Notes: generated by a model from the letters alone, not told the origin. Counted from the stretch's first letter, positions 24,355-36,185 are shown. The stretch is 64,000 nucleotides of DNA from Amphiduros pacificus (GCA_949316495.1 OX439001.1:28545386-28609385); one strand, 5' to 3'. Made by a program: numbers and translations.

Positions 24355-24515
24355 GGTCATTGTCATTTTGTCATTGTCATTTTGTCATTGTCATTTTGCT
24401 ATTGGAAATTTGACATTTTTGTCATTGACATTTTTGTCATTGACATTTTTGTCATTGACATTTTTGTCATTGACATTTTGTCATTGACATTTTGTCATTG
24501 ACATTTTGTCATTTC
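24355..24515. repeat. TTGTCATT / TTTGTCATTGACA minisatellite
   Basis: First about three units of TTGTCATTGTCATT, then about seven units of a 15-18 bp TTTTTGTCATTGACA motif. Frames through it (Phe-Val-Ile) are repeat artefacts. The flanks from 23,911 to 25,049 show nothing else recognisable. Confidence 0.9.
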
Positions 24516-25049
24516 AAATTATTTCCTTTTTCAATTTTTCAACGAGTCACACAAAACAGACGATTTCAAGATTTCAACTTTAAGTAAGTTGCCCACGCAT
24601 GATCAAAATCACATTCTACATATATAATGTCAAGAGAACGTGCAAAGATTCCATATATTTGGAAAAAATTGTTTTCAAACAATCATTACGGATTATCTAT
24701 TTTCAAGATTTAATCTTCCAGATATCTCAGAACTATAGTGGATAGGTATGCTCATATGAAAGTCCTGTTTCCTGAGAGGACCAAGTTTGGGATAAAATAC
24801 AATACAATCAACAGATAAAAATATACGGCACACTTCTTAGAATGCAAAATCAAACCCCTTTGCAAATATCACAGACACACAAAAAGAAGAAGCATTTTCA
24901 TAAAGGTAGAAAACATGAAGATATTAGCTGGGGAGTTAAATGATTTCTTCATGGAGAAATGACAAATTAAGAAAGGAAATAGACCAATTTTACTCTATTA
25001 CATGATTGAGACATAGAAAACACATATTGGAAAAGAAATCACTGGAGAT

Positions 25050-25720
25050 GAAGATAAAAACTTGATCGAGGAAGCTACAAAGAAGTAGACCCAATATTGA
25101 ACCATACCAGATTCCTTAAAACTAGAAATAAAATAATTAGACCCTTATCTAAAAAACCTGACCTTAATAACTGAAAAATAGACTAGTATCCAACTTCGCC
25201 TGTCTGGGCTCTTGACTAAAGCTACTGCAAAACGTTGTAAGGACCATCTACATGTACAAGTCAATAACATTGGTAACAGTCGTCAATCAGACAACAGGAA
25301 ATTTCATTCAATAGATACTACTTAATGGGGACAAAGTGTAATAATTGATGGGGAATAATGTTCCCCATCACATATTCTGCCAGGCCCTTATTTTTTCACA
25401 ACATATATGGACCCCCTTGCAGATATTAACAAATATTATTTAACCGACGTCATATAACAATGGATACATCATCCCTCAACGAAATCATAAGATCATGTCA
25501 TGGAATGATGACTGTATAAAGGATGGTAAAATGTTACTTAGGATCATAAAATGAAATTGAATGATGGTAAGACAAACATATTGATGTGTAGCAAACAATT
25601 GTAGTGCCGGGTAGTGCATTACGTTATGGGCATATTTCTGAGAAACTCAAGAGTTTCTATTATAGATTGTTAGATGACTTCTACATGAATGCCAGAATCT
25701 TTTGAATAACCACTGATACA
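25050..25720 (+). mobile_element. Heavily decayed LINE reverse-transcriptase relic
   Basis: Translated pieces on the plus strand keep the order of a reverse transcriptase core: LSGLLTKATAKR, then PGPYFFTTYMDPLADINKYY (the region of the QGS-LGP-LF-Y-PLADI block), then MKLNDGKTNILMCS (the LKLN-KTE block). They are split by several stops and frame changes. Same general type as the relics at 2.3, 29 and 40 kb, but the most decayed. Confidence 0.6.
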
Positions 25721-26224
25721 ATAAATGTCTCATTACAACTAAGCACATACCATTTTCACATATACTTATAATAAGATTCCTTCATCAAGAGCCGATACGT
25801 TTTCACAAACTCTATAAATTAGCTGTGAAATAAATTCAGACTTCAGACTTCAAAAATAATTTATTTAGATCCACATATTCCATAATTAGCTGACAATACC
25901 TATTGGATCATGGAGATCTCCGTTAAGACAAAATAATTGTCGCTGGCATGAAGATCACAGCAATGATAAAACACAATATATGCAGTTTTTAAACCTTTCA
26001 GAAATGCAGATATCATAAGATCTTAAAATATTATTATATATACCGGAAGACAGCTTTGTGTGGCGAGACCAAACCGTTGGGTGATTAGGAATGTTATATT
26101 CTTATCACACATATTTAAAGTCGTTGCATTTCTTTTATGCTATTTTCAACAAAATATCTGGATGTATTAAAACCAGAAAATCAAACAATGGAAGGACATG
26201 CCAGGTATGAGGTGCATACCAACG
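25721..26224. other. Non-coding, nothing recognised
   Basis: No gene or repeat beyond AT-rich sequence. Confidence 0.4.
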
Positions 26225-26727
26225 TCCCCCATGTACATTAAGCATACCTTATCCCAGGTACATTAAGCATACCTTATCCCAGATACATTAAGCATACCTT
26301 ATCCCAGATACATTAAGCATACATTATCCCAGATACATTAAACATATCTTGCCCAGGTACATCATGTACATTAAGCATACCTTATCCCAGGTACATTAAG
26401 CATACCTTATCCCAGATACATTAAGCATACCTTATCCCAGATACATTAAGCATACCTTGTCCCAGGCACATTAAACATACCTTATCCCAGATACATTAAG
26501 CATACCTTATCCCAGACACATTAAGCATACCTTATCCCAGATACATTAAGCATATCTTATCCCAGATATATTAAGCATATCTTATCCCAGATACACTAAG
26601 CATACCTTATCCCAGATACATTAAGCATACCTTATCCCAGATACATTAAACATACCTTATCCTAGGTACATTAAGCATATCTTATCCCAGGCACATTAAA
26701 AATACCTTATCCCAGATGCATTAAGCA
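26225..26727. repeat. 25-bp minisatellite, about 20 copies
   Basis: The unit is ACATTAAGCATACCTTATCC followed by CAGAT or CAGGT. There is one longer unit near 26,355. The array lies downstream of the minus-strand gene at 26,963-28,042 and could be in its 3' region. Confidence 0.93.
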
Positions 26728-26962
26728 TTACGTTTAAAAATGTAGATTGGATAATTGTTAGAATGCTAAACCTTTAGTTATGTGTGCTGTGGTTTCCACA
26801 ACGTATGAAAAACTCATGCACTCAAGTCAGAATTTCCACATATTTCGAAATCAATCACAAGGGTGCTGTATTTTCGTGCAATTGTTTAAGAGCGGCAATT
26901 AACTCTTTGTGGTCACAAATCACGAATCAGTTTACAAATAATTATGTTGAACATAAATGTAG

Positions 26963-28042
26963 TTAATATTTATGACTATCAGTTGCGCCATGTATGATGT
27001 GAAACAAGACCAGTTGTAGCACACAGAGGCAGCAGATATCTACAAGGCTTCTGGGGCCGGTCGATGTAGTGGGGTTCTGGGGTTTACAGGGCTCAGCCTG
27101 GGTGAACTCTAATCTGTACGATAATCCGGCCAGACTTTGGTCACAGTTGCTGACCGCTAGGGTCCAGTCTGCCTTCACATTGGGGCGCATCGATCTGCCG
27201 CCTTTGCAGATATAGGTAGAATCTTCCAGCTTACAACCAGACCATATGTTCACAGGATACAACAGCACGTTTGAAGCTTGTTCTGGTGCTAGGAGTCCCA
27301 CTCTCTCTTCACAGGTCATGTTTGGTTTAATCACATCGCTTGATGTGTAAATAAGAAAACTGGCACAGCAGAGCCTTGAGTCATAGGAGAACTCAAAGCG
27401 TAGACTGGAATCCACGGCCGGGTCGAGACCGACATGGCCGATGGAGACCCATGTATCATTGTCAGCGATGGTGCCATTGAAGGTGCAGGTATAGTACTCC
27501 TCTCTGATGTCAGGTGGCGCTTCTGTAGGCACGGCCGGGGACACGCCCCACTCTGGATCAGCTCCACACGGCCCATCCTGAGTGACATTCAGCTTGTAGG
27601 TCAATCCAGCCATACCCTGGTCACAGCTGCTCAGAGCTAAACCCCACTTTCTCTTGGTCGCTGAGCGCATCGTCCTGCCCCCCTCGCACCTGAGAGAAGA
27701 CCCTGAGGCTTGGCACCCAGACCACGGGTAACTAGTAGATAGCAAGATCTGTGTGTTATGTTCCGGCAGCAGGATACCAACCTTCTGTGAGCAATTCATG
27801 TTCTCAGAGTGGATCCTGGTCATATCAGTATCAGTATAAAACAGGAGACTGGCACAACACAGCTCAGCCGGGTAGGACACATCAAACTGCATGCGGTCAC
27901 CGTGGTCTGGCTGACTTGTGATCCATCCTACGGGCTGCCACAGGTCACCCCGGGAGAACGAGCCCTCGTAGATACATTCAGTGCCAGCCGCCTCGGACAA
28001 CCACCACGGCACCACACACAAGACCAGTAGACCCTTGTCCAT
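26963..28042 (-). CDS. Tandem GPR180/TMEM145-like ectodomain protein, secreted or surface-anchored
   Basis: A single exon of 359 residues. Start taken at 28,042 because a signal peptide follows at once (MDKGLLVLCVVPWWLSEAAG); an in-frame ATG 20 codons upstream puts polar residues before it. Two repeats of about 160 residues align cysteine for cysteine: C23, 62, 63, 84, 110, 119, 140, 159 against C186, 225, 226, 244, 270, 279, 300, 319. Shared words are LCCAS, a P-E-x(5)-L segment, WSGC, C-x-GGR-x-MR and CDQ-x-x-AGL-x-Y. From memory these match the lumenal N-terminal region of TMEM145/GPR180 proteins (CC-x-x-LLY, PENNQ, WSGCQ, C-x-x-GRSFRS). The seven-helix part of that family is absent. About residues 331-350 form one hydrophobic stretch with a short polar tail: a GPI signal or single anchor. 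Six N-glycosylation sequons are visible. Function unknown; lack of introns suggests a retrocopy origin. Confidence 0.85.
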   Translation of the reverse strand: MDKGLLVLCVVPWWLSEAAGTECIYEGSFSRGDLWQPVGWITSQPDHGDRMQFDVSYPAELCCASLLFYTDTDMTRIHSENMNCSQKVGILLPEHNTQILLSTSYPWSGCQASGSSLRCEGGRTMRSATKRKWGLALSSCDQGMAGLTYKLNVTQDGPCGADPEWGVSPAVPTEAPPDIREEYYTCTFNGTIADNDTWVSIGHVGLDPAVDSSLRFEFSYDSRLCCASFLIYTSSDVIKPNMTCEERVGLLAPEQASNVLLYPVNIWSGCKLEDSTYICKGGRSMRPNVKADWTLAVSNCDQSLAGLSYRLEFTQAEPCKPQNPTTSTGPRSLVDICCLCVLQLVLFHIIHGATDSHKY

Positions 28043-28865
28043 GTTTGGGTGGTATGGCGTTACGTAGGTTGTTGAGTTATCGCAAATGGCCTTCAACTGC
28101 ACTATGTCTGTGATCTGGGTGGCTATGAGAGATCATCCATGCGCATCCTAGTAGTCATGGCTACCAGACACCATGGCACAATATTTTGATGCAGACATGC
28201 GCATTAGATGAACCACATGTCCTATCCGTGTAAGAATACTTCACTTGAAATATTCTTTGAGCTCAATATTTGTTGTCCTGATTGTCTGTCACGGGGCAAG
28301 ATTGATATATTATCATGATTATGTCTACAGCGAATAAGTGATTGGATTTTACCTCATGATAATGGTGTGGTGGTTGTTATTATTCGAAACGTTGAGAGTA
28401 TTCAGTTGTTAATAATGAATATATTTTGGTGTTAAACATACTGAGAGATGTTTTCCTGGTGTTGTCCTATATAGGGAATCATATACAGGGTACCCGTAAC
28501 ACTTTGGACTGTATATGTTTACTGTCACATTCATATTTCCTATCTTGATAGATTCAAGCAGCTGGATTGTTCTAAATGCCAAGATGAAGACATTCTAAAT
28601 AGCCAATACTTAAGCCAATACCATACCATTTCCCCGGGTCTATTTTATTCATCACCAGCCTGAATATGAAGGCACACATTCGGAAGATGTCACCCCTGGC
28701 TAGACCTGTAGAAACACCTGTTTTGTTCTGACAGCTGTACTGATTGGTTATTTTATGTGTCAGACACCTGACTACAATTTATGACCTGATGTTGGTCAAT
28801 TCAGATTTGATGATATTTTTGTGAGCAAGGCAAGTCATAGGAGCCAATGTAACTCCATTAATTTG
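28043..28865. other. Upstream region of the minus-strand gene, non-coding
   Basis: This stretch should hold the promoter and 5' UTR of the tandem-ectodomain gene. I could not identify a TATA box or other firm element. No repeats recognised. Confidence 0.4.
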
Positions 28866-29335
28866 CCTGTTATATAATCATGTTTTTCTTATTTATCCTA
28901 CAACTCTTGCTGCAGCAGTTTGCAAGTTTTGCAGATTGGCTTTTTCACACCTTGGCCAAGAGGGAACTTATATAGTCAAGCATTGATATAACAAAAGCGT
29001 GGGCTAAGGTGCGGACTTGTTTTTCATCCAAACAACCTTTTCACATGAAATTTGTTAACACATTTTCTATATTTGTTGTTTAAATGTGCATTCCTCATCT
29101 AATAGTATACCTATGTCTTTGACATTGTTTGGTCTTGCAATGTTTGCGCCCCCTTTAATTTTTGTTGGAACTGCACCGTTTTTGAAATGGGAATTTTACC
29201 ACAGATTGTCATTTCAGTTTTACCGTCATTTATTGTCATTTTGTGTCCAATAGCAATTCTTTAACATTCTGAATACACTTTTAAATTTCCTTGTGATAAA
29301 CTAATTCAACTTGGAGACATAGATATAGTTAGCAG
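28866..29335 (-). mobile_element. LINE relic (CR1/L2/Jockey-like reverse transcriptase)
   Basis: Minus-strand pieces read KIKGGANIARPNNVKDIGIL and LLDEECTFKQQI, then LDEKQVRTLAHAFVISMLDY, then KANLQNLQTAAARVVG. These are the post-catalytic blocks of such elements in the right order, interrupted by several stops and frame changes. The retained blocks overlap those of the 2.3-kb relic, consistent with the same family and 5' truncation. Confidence 0.75.
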
Positions 29336-29545
29336 TTGTGATAAAACACTTGCAAGAAACGAGTTATTGATATCAATATACATACCAAGTGGAGGAAGAA
29401 TCGTGACGTTTGTACCTTTGAATAGCATTGCAGTCCAGAGTTGTGGCACGTTTCTAGGTACACTCCTCAATATTTCTCACCTTGATAATTTTTAAAGTAG
29501 TCTTACACTGGATAGATTTATCTTTAATGAGTTTTAAATTAGCAA

Positions 29546-29974
29546 ATGGTACGCTCTTGTCACGTGTACATCTTATTAGCTATTCTCCTTATGCCTGGCT
29601 CTGCAAGTATAGACCAGGATTGCCAGTACCACCCCAGTACAAGCTTCTATTTAGCAGCCAATAAGGACAGAATTAAATATCTTGCACATTGTTACATGGT
29701 CAATTGTTATGACTGGAAAGTGCACATCGTTAGTGACTCACATACCAAAATAGTCAGACAGAAACAATCAGGGGATGGAGCATCAATTTCTAGGGGCAAA
29801 AAGAAAAACCCTGATTTTTTTCTTATGGTGAACGCTGATAACTTAAATAAATTTGAAAGTGGTGTAAAAATCCCAAACAATCAAACTGATATATCAATGA
29901 TGTACTTTTCCAACCAGATTTTTGATCTTTTCCATGTCCTCCCCCACCCCCGAACTATATATGATCCATTCTAA
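29546..29974 (+). CDS. Possible small secreted protein (142 aa), unproven
   Basis: The frame opens with MVRSCHVYILLAILLMPGSA, which looks like a signal peptide with an S-A-S cleavage region, and continues IDQDCQYHPSTSFYLAANK with several cysteines. Against a real gene: it has no recognised domain, and its distal part (about 29,850-29,895) overlaps sequence resembling the 3' end of the local SINE (GTGGTGTAAAAATCCCAAAC). I rate it more likely a chance frame. Confidence 0.2.
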   Translation: MVRSCHVYILLAILLMPGSASIDQDCQYHPSTSFYLAANKDRIKYLAHCYMVNCYDWKVHIVSDSHTKIVRQKQSGDGASISRGKKKNPDFFLMVNADNLNKFESGVKIPNNQTDISMMYFSNQIFDLFHVLPHPRTIYDPF

Positions 29975-30149
29975 ATCGTTGTTGAACATTGGAAATTGAC
30001 AAGTACACGTGTACAGTTCTTTCATTGTGCATTACCATGTCTAAGAGCAGAGCTGTAAGGTAATTGTATGTAAATGTGAGGAAAAAGTATTCCGCTTGAT
30101 GCCAATTGTGGCAGAGGTAGTATGTGACTCTACCTTAGCCGGTCTACCA

Positions 30150-30305
30150 GCCAACTCCATCTAGCGGCAGATAAATCTGTGCGACCCAGTTGGGCTGGTT
30201 GGGGGCAGCGGCCATTTTAACAGGAATTCCTGTTAGAATTGGTGATGTCATAATTTTAGCTCTTCCTTCCGGTGGCGGGAATTCACTTCCGGAAATTAAC
30301 TTATG
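30150..30305. promoter_or_regulatory. Promoter-like cluster (ETS, E2F, YY1 and CRE-like sites)
   Basis: Within 150 bp there are GCGGCCATTTTA (YY1-like, about 30,208), the 18-bp palindrome TAACAGGAATTCCTGTTA (30,218-30,235), GTGATGTCATAATT (CRE/AP-1-like, about 30,241), two CTTCCGG ETS cores and GGCGGGAATTC (E2F-like). Such combinations mark TATA-less housekeeping promoters. An ATG at 30,303 is followed after four codons by GTGAGC, a possible first coding exon, but no second exon was found. Confidence 0.35.
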
Positions 30306-33039
30306 GATTTGCGAGTGAGCTGTCAGAAAAACGTGGATGAGTTTCTTTTGATTCTGAAATGTTATAAGTTTGTCACAATTCACTATCCAGTTTATTTAAA
30401 TGTTTGATACTTACAAAACATATTTCAATCATTTTCACATCAGCATAGCAGTGTATACAATGGGAAACACTGGTGTTGTCTGGTGTGTTATATTTGTCAA
30501 CATGTAACATGAAACAATGGCGATTGATACAGTGTGGTCAAGCTAAGAGTGCTGTACTTATGAGAGTGGGATGTAATCAAATGTATCAGTATATTTGATA
30601 CATCAGGCCTGTACCTGTTTCAATATTTGATACATCTTCGAATCAACTTTTAGCCTAGCTGTCAATCATTTTCTTCGGGGGGGGGGGGGGGGGGGGCACC
30701 ACTTGGGGGAGGAACTTTGTGATGTGTTTGGAAATAAAAACTAACTTATTGAAGAAACGTTTGGAAAATGTACAGAAAGACAAAATCTCAAGCACTACAG
30801 AAAGACTACTTGTTTTTAACAACAAGTTTAGGGCTGTATAGATATTTGATTGACAGCTCACATGTGACAATGTTTGATACAATTGCATCTGGTTGTGTCA
30901 ATGTTTGATACTGTACTAAGGGTACAAACAATTTTCTTTTGTGGGCAGCAAGGGACTTTGAGTCATGCACTCAGTAATATGAATCATTTTGTTGTATACA
31001 TTACACTTTCTCAGATTTTAACATATTTCTTTGGTGTTTGATTTTTCATTTCTCGTTGATTTCTCAGTTTTATACTTTCAGGTAAATAGAGTACAAGGTG
31101 TTGTTTTGACCGTGTGTAAACCACCTCTTACTTACATGTGTTTAATTTACCTCAACAAGTGTCTTCGGTTGGGAGGGTTGCAATATTTCACTTGTGCAGC
31201 TCTCTCACATATGCAGCTATTTCTCACATATGCAGATATTTTTCTGATATGCAGCTGGAGGTGAAAATTGAGAAAACTAATATTCACTCCATTTTACTTG
31301 TGTTGCTTGTTTATATAAGGTTAAGATTTTACTTTAATTGGGTGTATCCACCAGGCATAAGTTATACTCTGCTGAAATGCATTCACAATTTCAACTTCTC
31401 TCCTTTTCATAATTGTTGCTGAGGTAAAATTTTGACAGATTTGTAATCTCTAAGGGGAAAAAGTCTTCTTTCACAGCAAAAAAAAAACACTTTAATTTCC
31501 AGTTCTTAAAAAGGGTCGTGTCACACAGATATTAAAAAATATTTAAATATTTGACTCTTGTCCTGCATATGTTGCTTGATGCTTGAAAAATTACCAGTCT
31601 CATTTTGAGAAATATGGTATCAATGATGATGCATGGTGGCAACCAAGTGCTGGTGATGACCTGTCCACATGATATCTGGTGTCTGCATCTCCATTCTTGT
31701 TTTGATGTCAAGGTCCATATCAAGTGATGATAATGTGCAATGCACAGGATGACCTGTCTTACCTGAATAAGAATAACAACTCGAGGATTCTGGTCCAGTG
31801 ATGCTCTACAGTTACACACATGTTATGATATTCCAATTTTTTTCTTATTGTTATTTACAAAAAAAATCATGTTCTTACATGTTCTTGGCAAGATGTACAT
31901 ATTAAACACATCTAAAAATTCTTTAATTCTTCCAAATATTAATTCATAAATTGTCAATTTCCATTTGCCTTTCCCTAAAATGTGGCCTCTCTCTTGTTTG
32001 TAGCATGGATAACCATCTGTTCATTCCAATGAATTTTAGATGCAGAGATCTGCATTTCTGTAGCAAGCAATATGTTAATTGTAACTTTTTGTATCAGCTA
32101 AAAAGATATGTTGGTTTCAGATTTGGACATCTGTTTATCTTACTTTATGGTTACTGCTGTTATTGATATGCATGCATTTATAGTTTCATTAAGGACAGGA
32201 TTTAAGGATTTATTTAAAATGTTCTTTAAATTTCTTTTGTTTGTTGAAATTTTTGTTTTGTTGAATTGGTTGCTTTGTTCCAGAGTTATTATTAATTTTT
32301 ATGTGTTGTTTCTATCATTTTAGTTTCTTTGTTAAAACACCAAGTTTTGTTTGTTCATCTGTGTTCCACATGGAGCACTATTTGTTCAAATACTAACCAT
32401 GTTTTGTTGAGTTGGCTCAAGTTTATGGTCTACCCCTAACTGACGAGTCCTGGGTTGACTGTATGGGCTGCTAACCTTCATCAGGACGAAACACTGCCAA
32501 TAACTCACAGTAAAAAATACTTACCCTTCAAAATGTTTGTGATTTAAATATAAGCAATCAAGATCCCATTTCCAGCGGAGTTATGTTATAATATTGTTAT
32601 TAGCAGTGTCTTAGGGATTAAGACTAAGTAAATATTAGGAAAATTCTCTTCATAAAAAAATCTGACCTAATTATAAAATCAAAGTCACAAAGTGAGCACA
32701 ATAAAAAGTGCAAATCGTAGAATGGCATATTAATAAGCTTGTCTTCATTTTATTGTTTAATCTTTTCTAATAGAAATAAGTGATTTGCACACATACCATA
32801 TAGATATTCACTTTTATTGTGATGAGACATATTACAAAGCAAAATATAAGTTATATACAATCATAATATTTGATGGACCATTGTGTAAAATGTTTTGATC
32901 ATATTGTTTACAAATAACAATCCAGATATCAATGGATATGATTCCATTCAATATCATCTCGTGATGATAATGATGATGATGCCGAGTGACGTCTAGTATT
33001 GATTGGTGATCATCTAAGCACACTAGCTGATGATGTTAT
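30306..33039. other. Long non-coding stretch
   Basis: It holds a G run at 30,676-30,696 and AT-rich DNA with several 60-95 codon frames lacking domains. A partial hammerhead-like motif at 32,440-32,492 is listed separately. No gene recognised. Confidence 0.45.
32440..32492 (+). other. Partial hammerhead-like core
   Basis: CTGACGA (32,440-32,446) is followed by GTCCTG, a GGTT...AACC inner stem, CAGGAC and GAAAC (32,488-32,492). This reproduces the conserved core halves and a paired stem II. Neither a convincing stem I nor a stem III with a UH cleavage site could be drawn, so it is either a decayed copy or a chance match. Confidence 0.3.
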
Positions 33040-33650
33040 GTGACTTACCACAGTATGTGACTACACTCCAGTATGTGACTAACCACAATATGTGACTTAC
33101 AATAGAATGTGACTTACCATAGTATGTGACTTACCATTGTAAGTGACTTACCATTGTAAGTGACTTTTCAAATAATGTGACTTGCCACATAATGTGAATT
33201 ATCATAAAGTATGTGACTTGCCACATAATGTGAATTATCATAGTATGTGAGTTGCCACATTATGTGACTTACCATAGTATGTGACTTGCCACATAATGTG
33301 ACTTACCATTGTAAGTAGCCTTTTCAAATAATGTGACTTGCCACATAATGTGACTTACCACAGCATGTGACTTGGCAAAAGATGACTTGACAAAGTCTGT
33401 GACTTGTCACAGTATGTTAATTGACAAAGTATGTGACTTACCACAGCATGTGACTTGTCAAAGTATGTGACTTGACAAAGTATATGACTTGATATGATAT
33501 GTGACTTGACATAATGTATGACTCAACAAATTATGTGACTTGTCATAGTATGTGTCTTGACAAATTATGTGACTTGACAAAGCATGTGGCTTGACATAGT
33601 ATGTGACTTACCGTAGCATGTGTGTGACTTGTCATAATGTGACTTGACAA
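33040..33650. repeat. Degenerate 17-18 bp minisatellite (TATGTGACTTACCA-like)
   Basis: TATGTGACTT followed by ACCACAG, GCCACATA, GACAAAG or similar repeats about 35 times with considerable drift. A related phrase seems to start already near 33,000. No coding content. Confidence 0.9.
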
Positions 33651-34439
33651 ATTATGACAAAAAATGAGTTGAAAAAAAATGTGACAGATATTTGACATCA
33701 TTTTGGTCATTATTATATGCTGCCATGTGTCATTCCTACATTGTGCAACTTGAGCAATGTAGGAATCCACCATGTATCTATTAAAAAAATATAAAGTACT
33801 ATTTCGAATTTGATCCAGCATAAAATTACATGCATATCTATGAGCTATTGGAACTCAAACTTGTAAATTGTTCCATTTCTTTAAATAATTTGAACAATTA
33901 TATTTGATACATTTAGTTATATTGATGCATGATTTCATGTACTTGAGAATATTAAATGATTTTAATTATATTCTTGTTCAATGACTGACACAAACCAAAA
34001 ACAAAAAACAAAAACAAAGTTATATACCAAATGTAAATTATTATTTAGAACATATAAAAAATGTACTATTCACATTTTTAACCAAACATAGAATTACATT
34101 CATATCTGTGAGCTATTGGAAATGAAACTTATAAATTGTTCTTAACTTTCCATTTCCATTGATCAACTAAATGCTGCTCATGATATTTTCATACATTTAA
34201 CTGGTGATGTTGAGTGAAGCACAGGACCATCTACCCAAACTATCTGGTGACTTTGAGTGAACCCAAACTGAACTACCTGGTGATGTTGAATGATGGACTT
34301 TGAAATTGGTGAAATAGTGGATGATTTAAAATTTTAAATAAATTTACACTGTAGCTTTGAGATATCATACTAAACTGTAAGATAACAATAGTCTTGTTTG
34401 TCATCACTGTGATGATCAGAGAGTCATAATGGCCATCTG
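33651..34439. other. Non-coding, short duplicated phrases
   Basis: A block with ATTACATGCATATCTATGAG and TTGTAAATTGTTC at about 33,825-33,872 returns diverged at about 34,090-34,142. The 34,200-34,290 interval has three CTGGTGA-TTGAGTGAA phrases. No gene seen. Confidence 0.5.
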
Positions 34440-34660
34440 ACTTTACAATCATATCATGTCCATATCAGCTAGTGACAGAGTGATGCATGGTGACTGCCTG
34501 TCCATATCAGCTGGTGATACAGGGTGATGCATGGTGACTGCCTGTCCATATCAGCTGGTGATACAGGGTGATGCATGGTGACTGCCTGTCCATATCAGCT
34601 GGTGATACAGGGTGATGCATGGTGATTGCCTGTCCATATCAGCTGGTGATGGATGTTCCT
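34440..34660. repeat. 44-bp tandem repeat, about 4.5 copies
   Basis: The unit CCATATCAGCTGGTGATACA plus a GGGTGATGCATGGTGACTGC part repeats every 44 bp. Related single copies lie at about 31,625-31,690 and 34,845-34,920, so this is an older local family. Confidence 0.85.
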
Positions 34661-35034
34661 ACAAATAATCAAAAGCTTGTTACATAAATCTTAAAGGAAT
34701 ACACAATTGTAATGAGGACTGATTTCACAATTTCACCAAAGATATAACTAATCAATAGCATGTTGCTAAGACTGACAGGTACATGTAGAAGTAGGCAATA
34801 TTATAGAATGTCAAAAGAATCATCTTACTCTTGTTGATGAGTGATGCATGTGGACCATCTAACCATACCAGCTGATGACTGAGCCTGATGCATGATGGCT
34901 GCCTGGTGATGCATGTTCCTACAAATATATGAAGTTTTTTTATGGAAACACAAGTATGATTATGATGTATCAAACACATTCTGAGTGACATCAGTTGCAA
35001 ATTTATAATTATGAAATAATCAAACATTACAAAC

Positions 35035-35521
35035 TATATTTATCTATGATCAATTTTGTACTTTGTTTAAATTTGTTATTAGATTAATGCACGACAGATA
35101 TACACATGTCCATGGACAAACATACACTGTGGCTGAGAGAGACATTTTTACAACTGTTCAAGGACTGACATTTGCATATCTGACATGCAGAAATACGGAG
35201 AATAATCAATCATTACAAACTATATTTATCTATGATCAATTTAGTATGTTGTTTAAATTTGTTATCAGATTAATGCATTCATTGTTGAAAATTATCATTT
35301 TTGGTTGCATTATCTTTGAGAAAACGGACATTTTTGGGTGCCCTGTAGCTTTCATATGTAGCTTTCAGTGCTTTGTATTGAAATTTAAGATGCACAGTTT
35401 TCAGCCCCAAATCTTGATAATTTTAAAATATTTCTGACCAAAACCAACAAAGGTGAATAATATAACATGTTGTTATCATTCATTGTTAATAATTATCATT
35501 TTTGGTTGCATTATCTTTGAG
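35035..35521. repeat. Local duplications
   Basis: ATTACAAACTATATTTATCT with the next 60 bp occurs at about 35,025 and 35,211. ATTATCATTTTTGGTTGCAT with ATCTTTGAG occurs at about 35,291 and 35,487. The flanks (34,661-36,134) show no gene. Confidence 0.8.
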
Positions 35522-36134
35522 TATGACTGCCTTAATTGTTCGTTAAAGTTTTAACGAGGCTTGTTGCATTCGGCACGTGATGCGTGTTGATGCGTGTTGT
35601 GTCAGTCAGAGAAATGTCTGACACCTCTATTTTTGTGGTGCTTTTGGGATCAAAAAGTTTGAAGAGAAATGATTGAATGTCAGTACCAGATAACATCAAA
35701 CTTGGATTTAAATCATGAAATCTTATTGCTTTAAAGTTTAACAAATACACTTCACTAACATTGGCGGGAATCAGTTTTGGTATATTGGCAGGTCAAGAAT
35801 TGGATGTTGAAGGGGGTGTTTAACAAATTTCATATTTAAATTCAGTTGTTATATTTTCTTATTACTTTACTTTCTATAAGATTTGTGAACAAGAATATGC
35901 AAGAAAAGTATTAGACATCGAGTCCAGAAAAGAAACTTGTAAGGACCCCATTTTGACAAATGTAAAACCCTGGACCTGCCACTGATGTCTTTCACGTAAC
36001 GTCCTTGTGTTGAACATGCCGAATACAACAAGCCATTCATATTCATATCTCGACTAAAAATACACTTGAGAACAAGAGGAATGCAATAGTGTGTATTACA
36101 AATGCGTCCGTATACATGTTACCATGCGTGTCAG

Positions 36135-36185
36135 TGGTGTAGCCAGGATTTTCTGAAGGGGGGGGGGGGGGGGGGGGGGGCTGAA
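36135..36185. repeat. GTAGCCAGGATTTTCTGAAG followed by a long G run
   Basis: A G run of about 25 bases follows GGTGTAGCCAGGATTTTCTG. This phrase plus G run looks like a dispersed-repeat end, but no element body is identified here. Confidence 0.5.

Noticed and set aside
35063-35437. 124-codon plus-strand frame
   Set aside because: Built from a local duplicated block with no domain; composition is that of AT-rich non-coding DNA.
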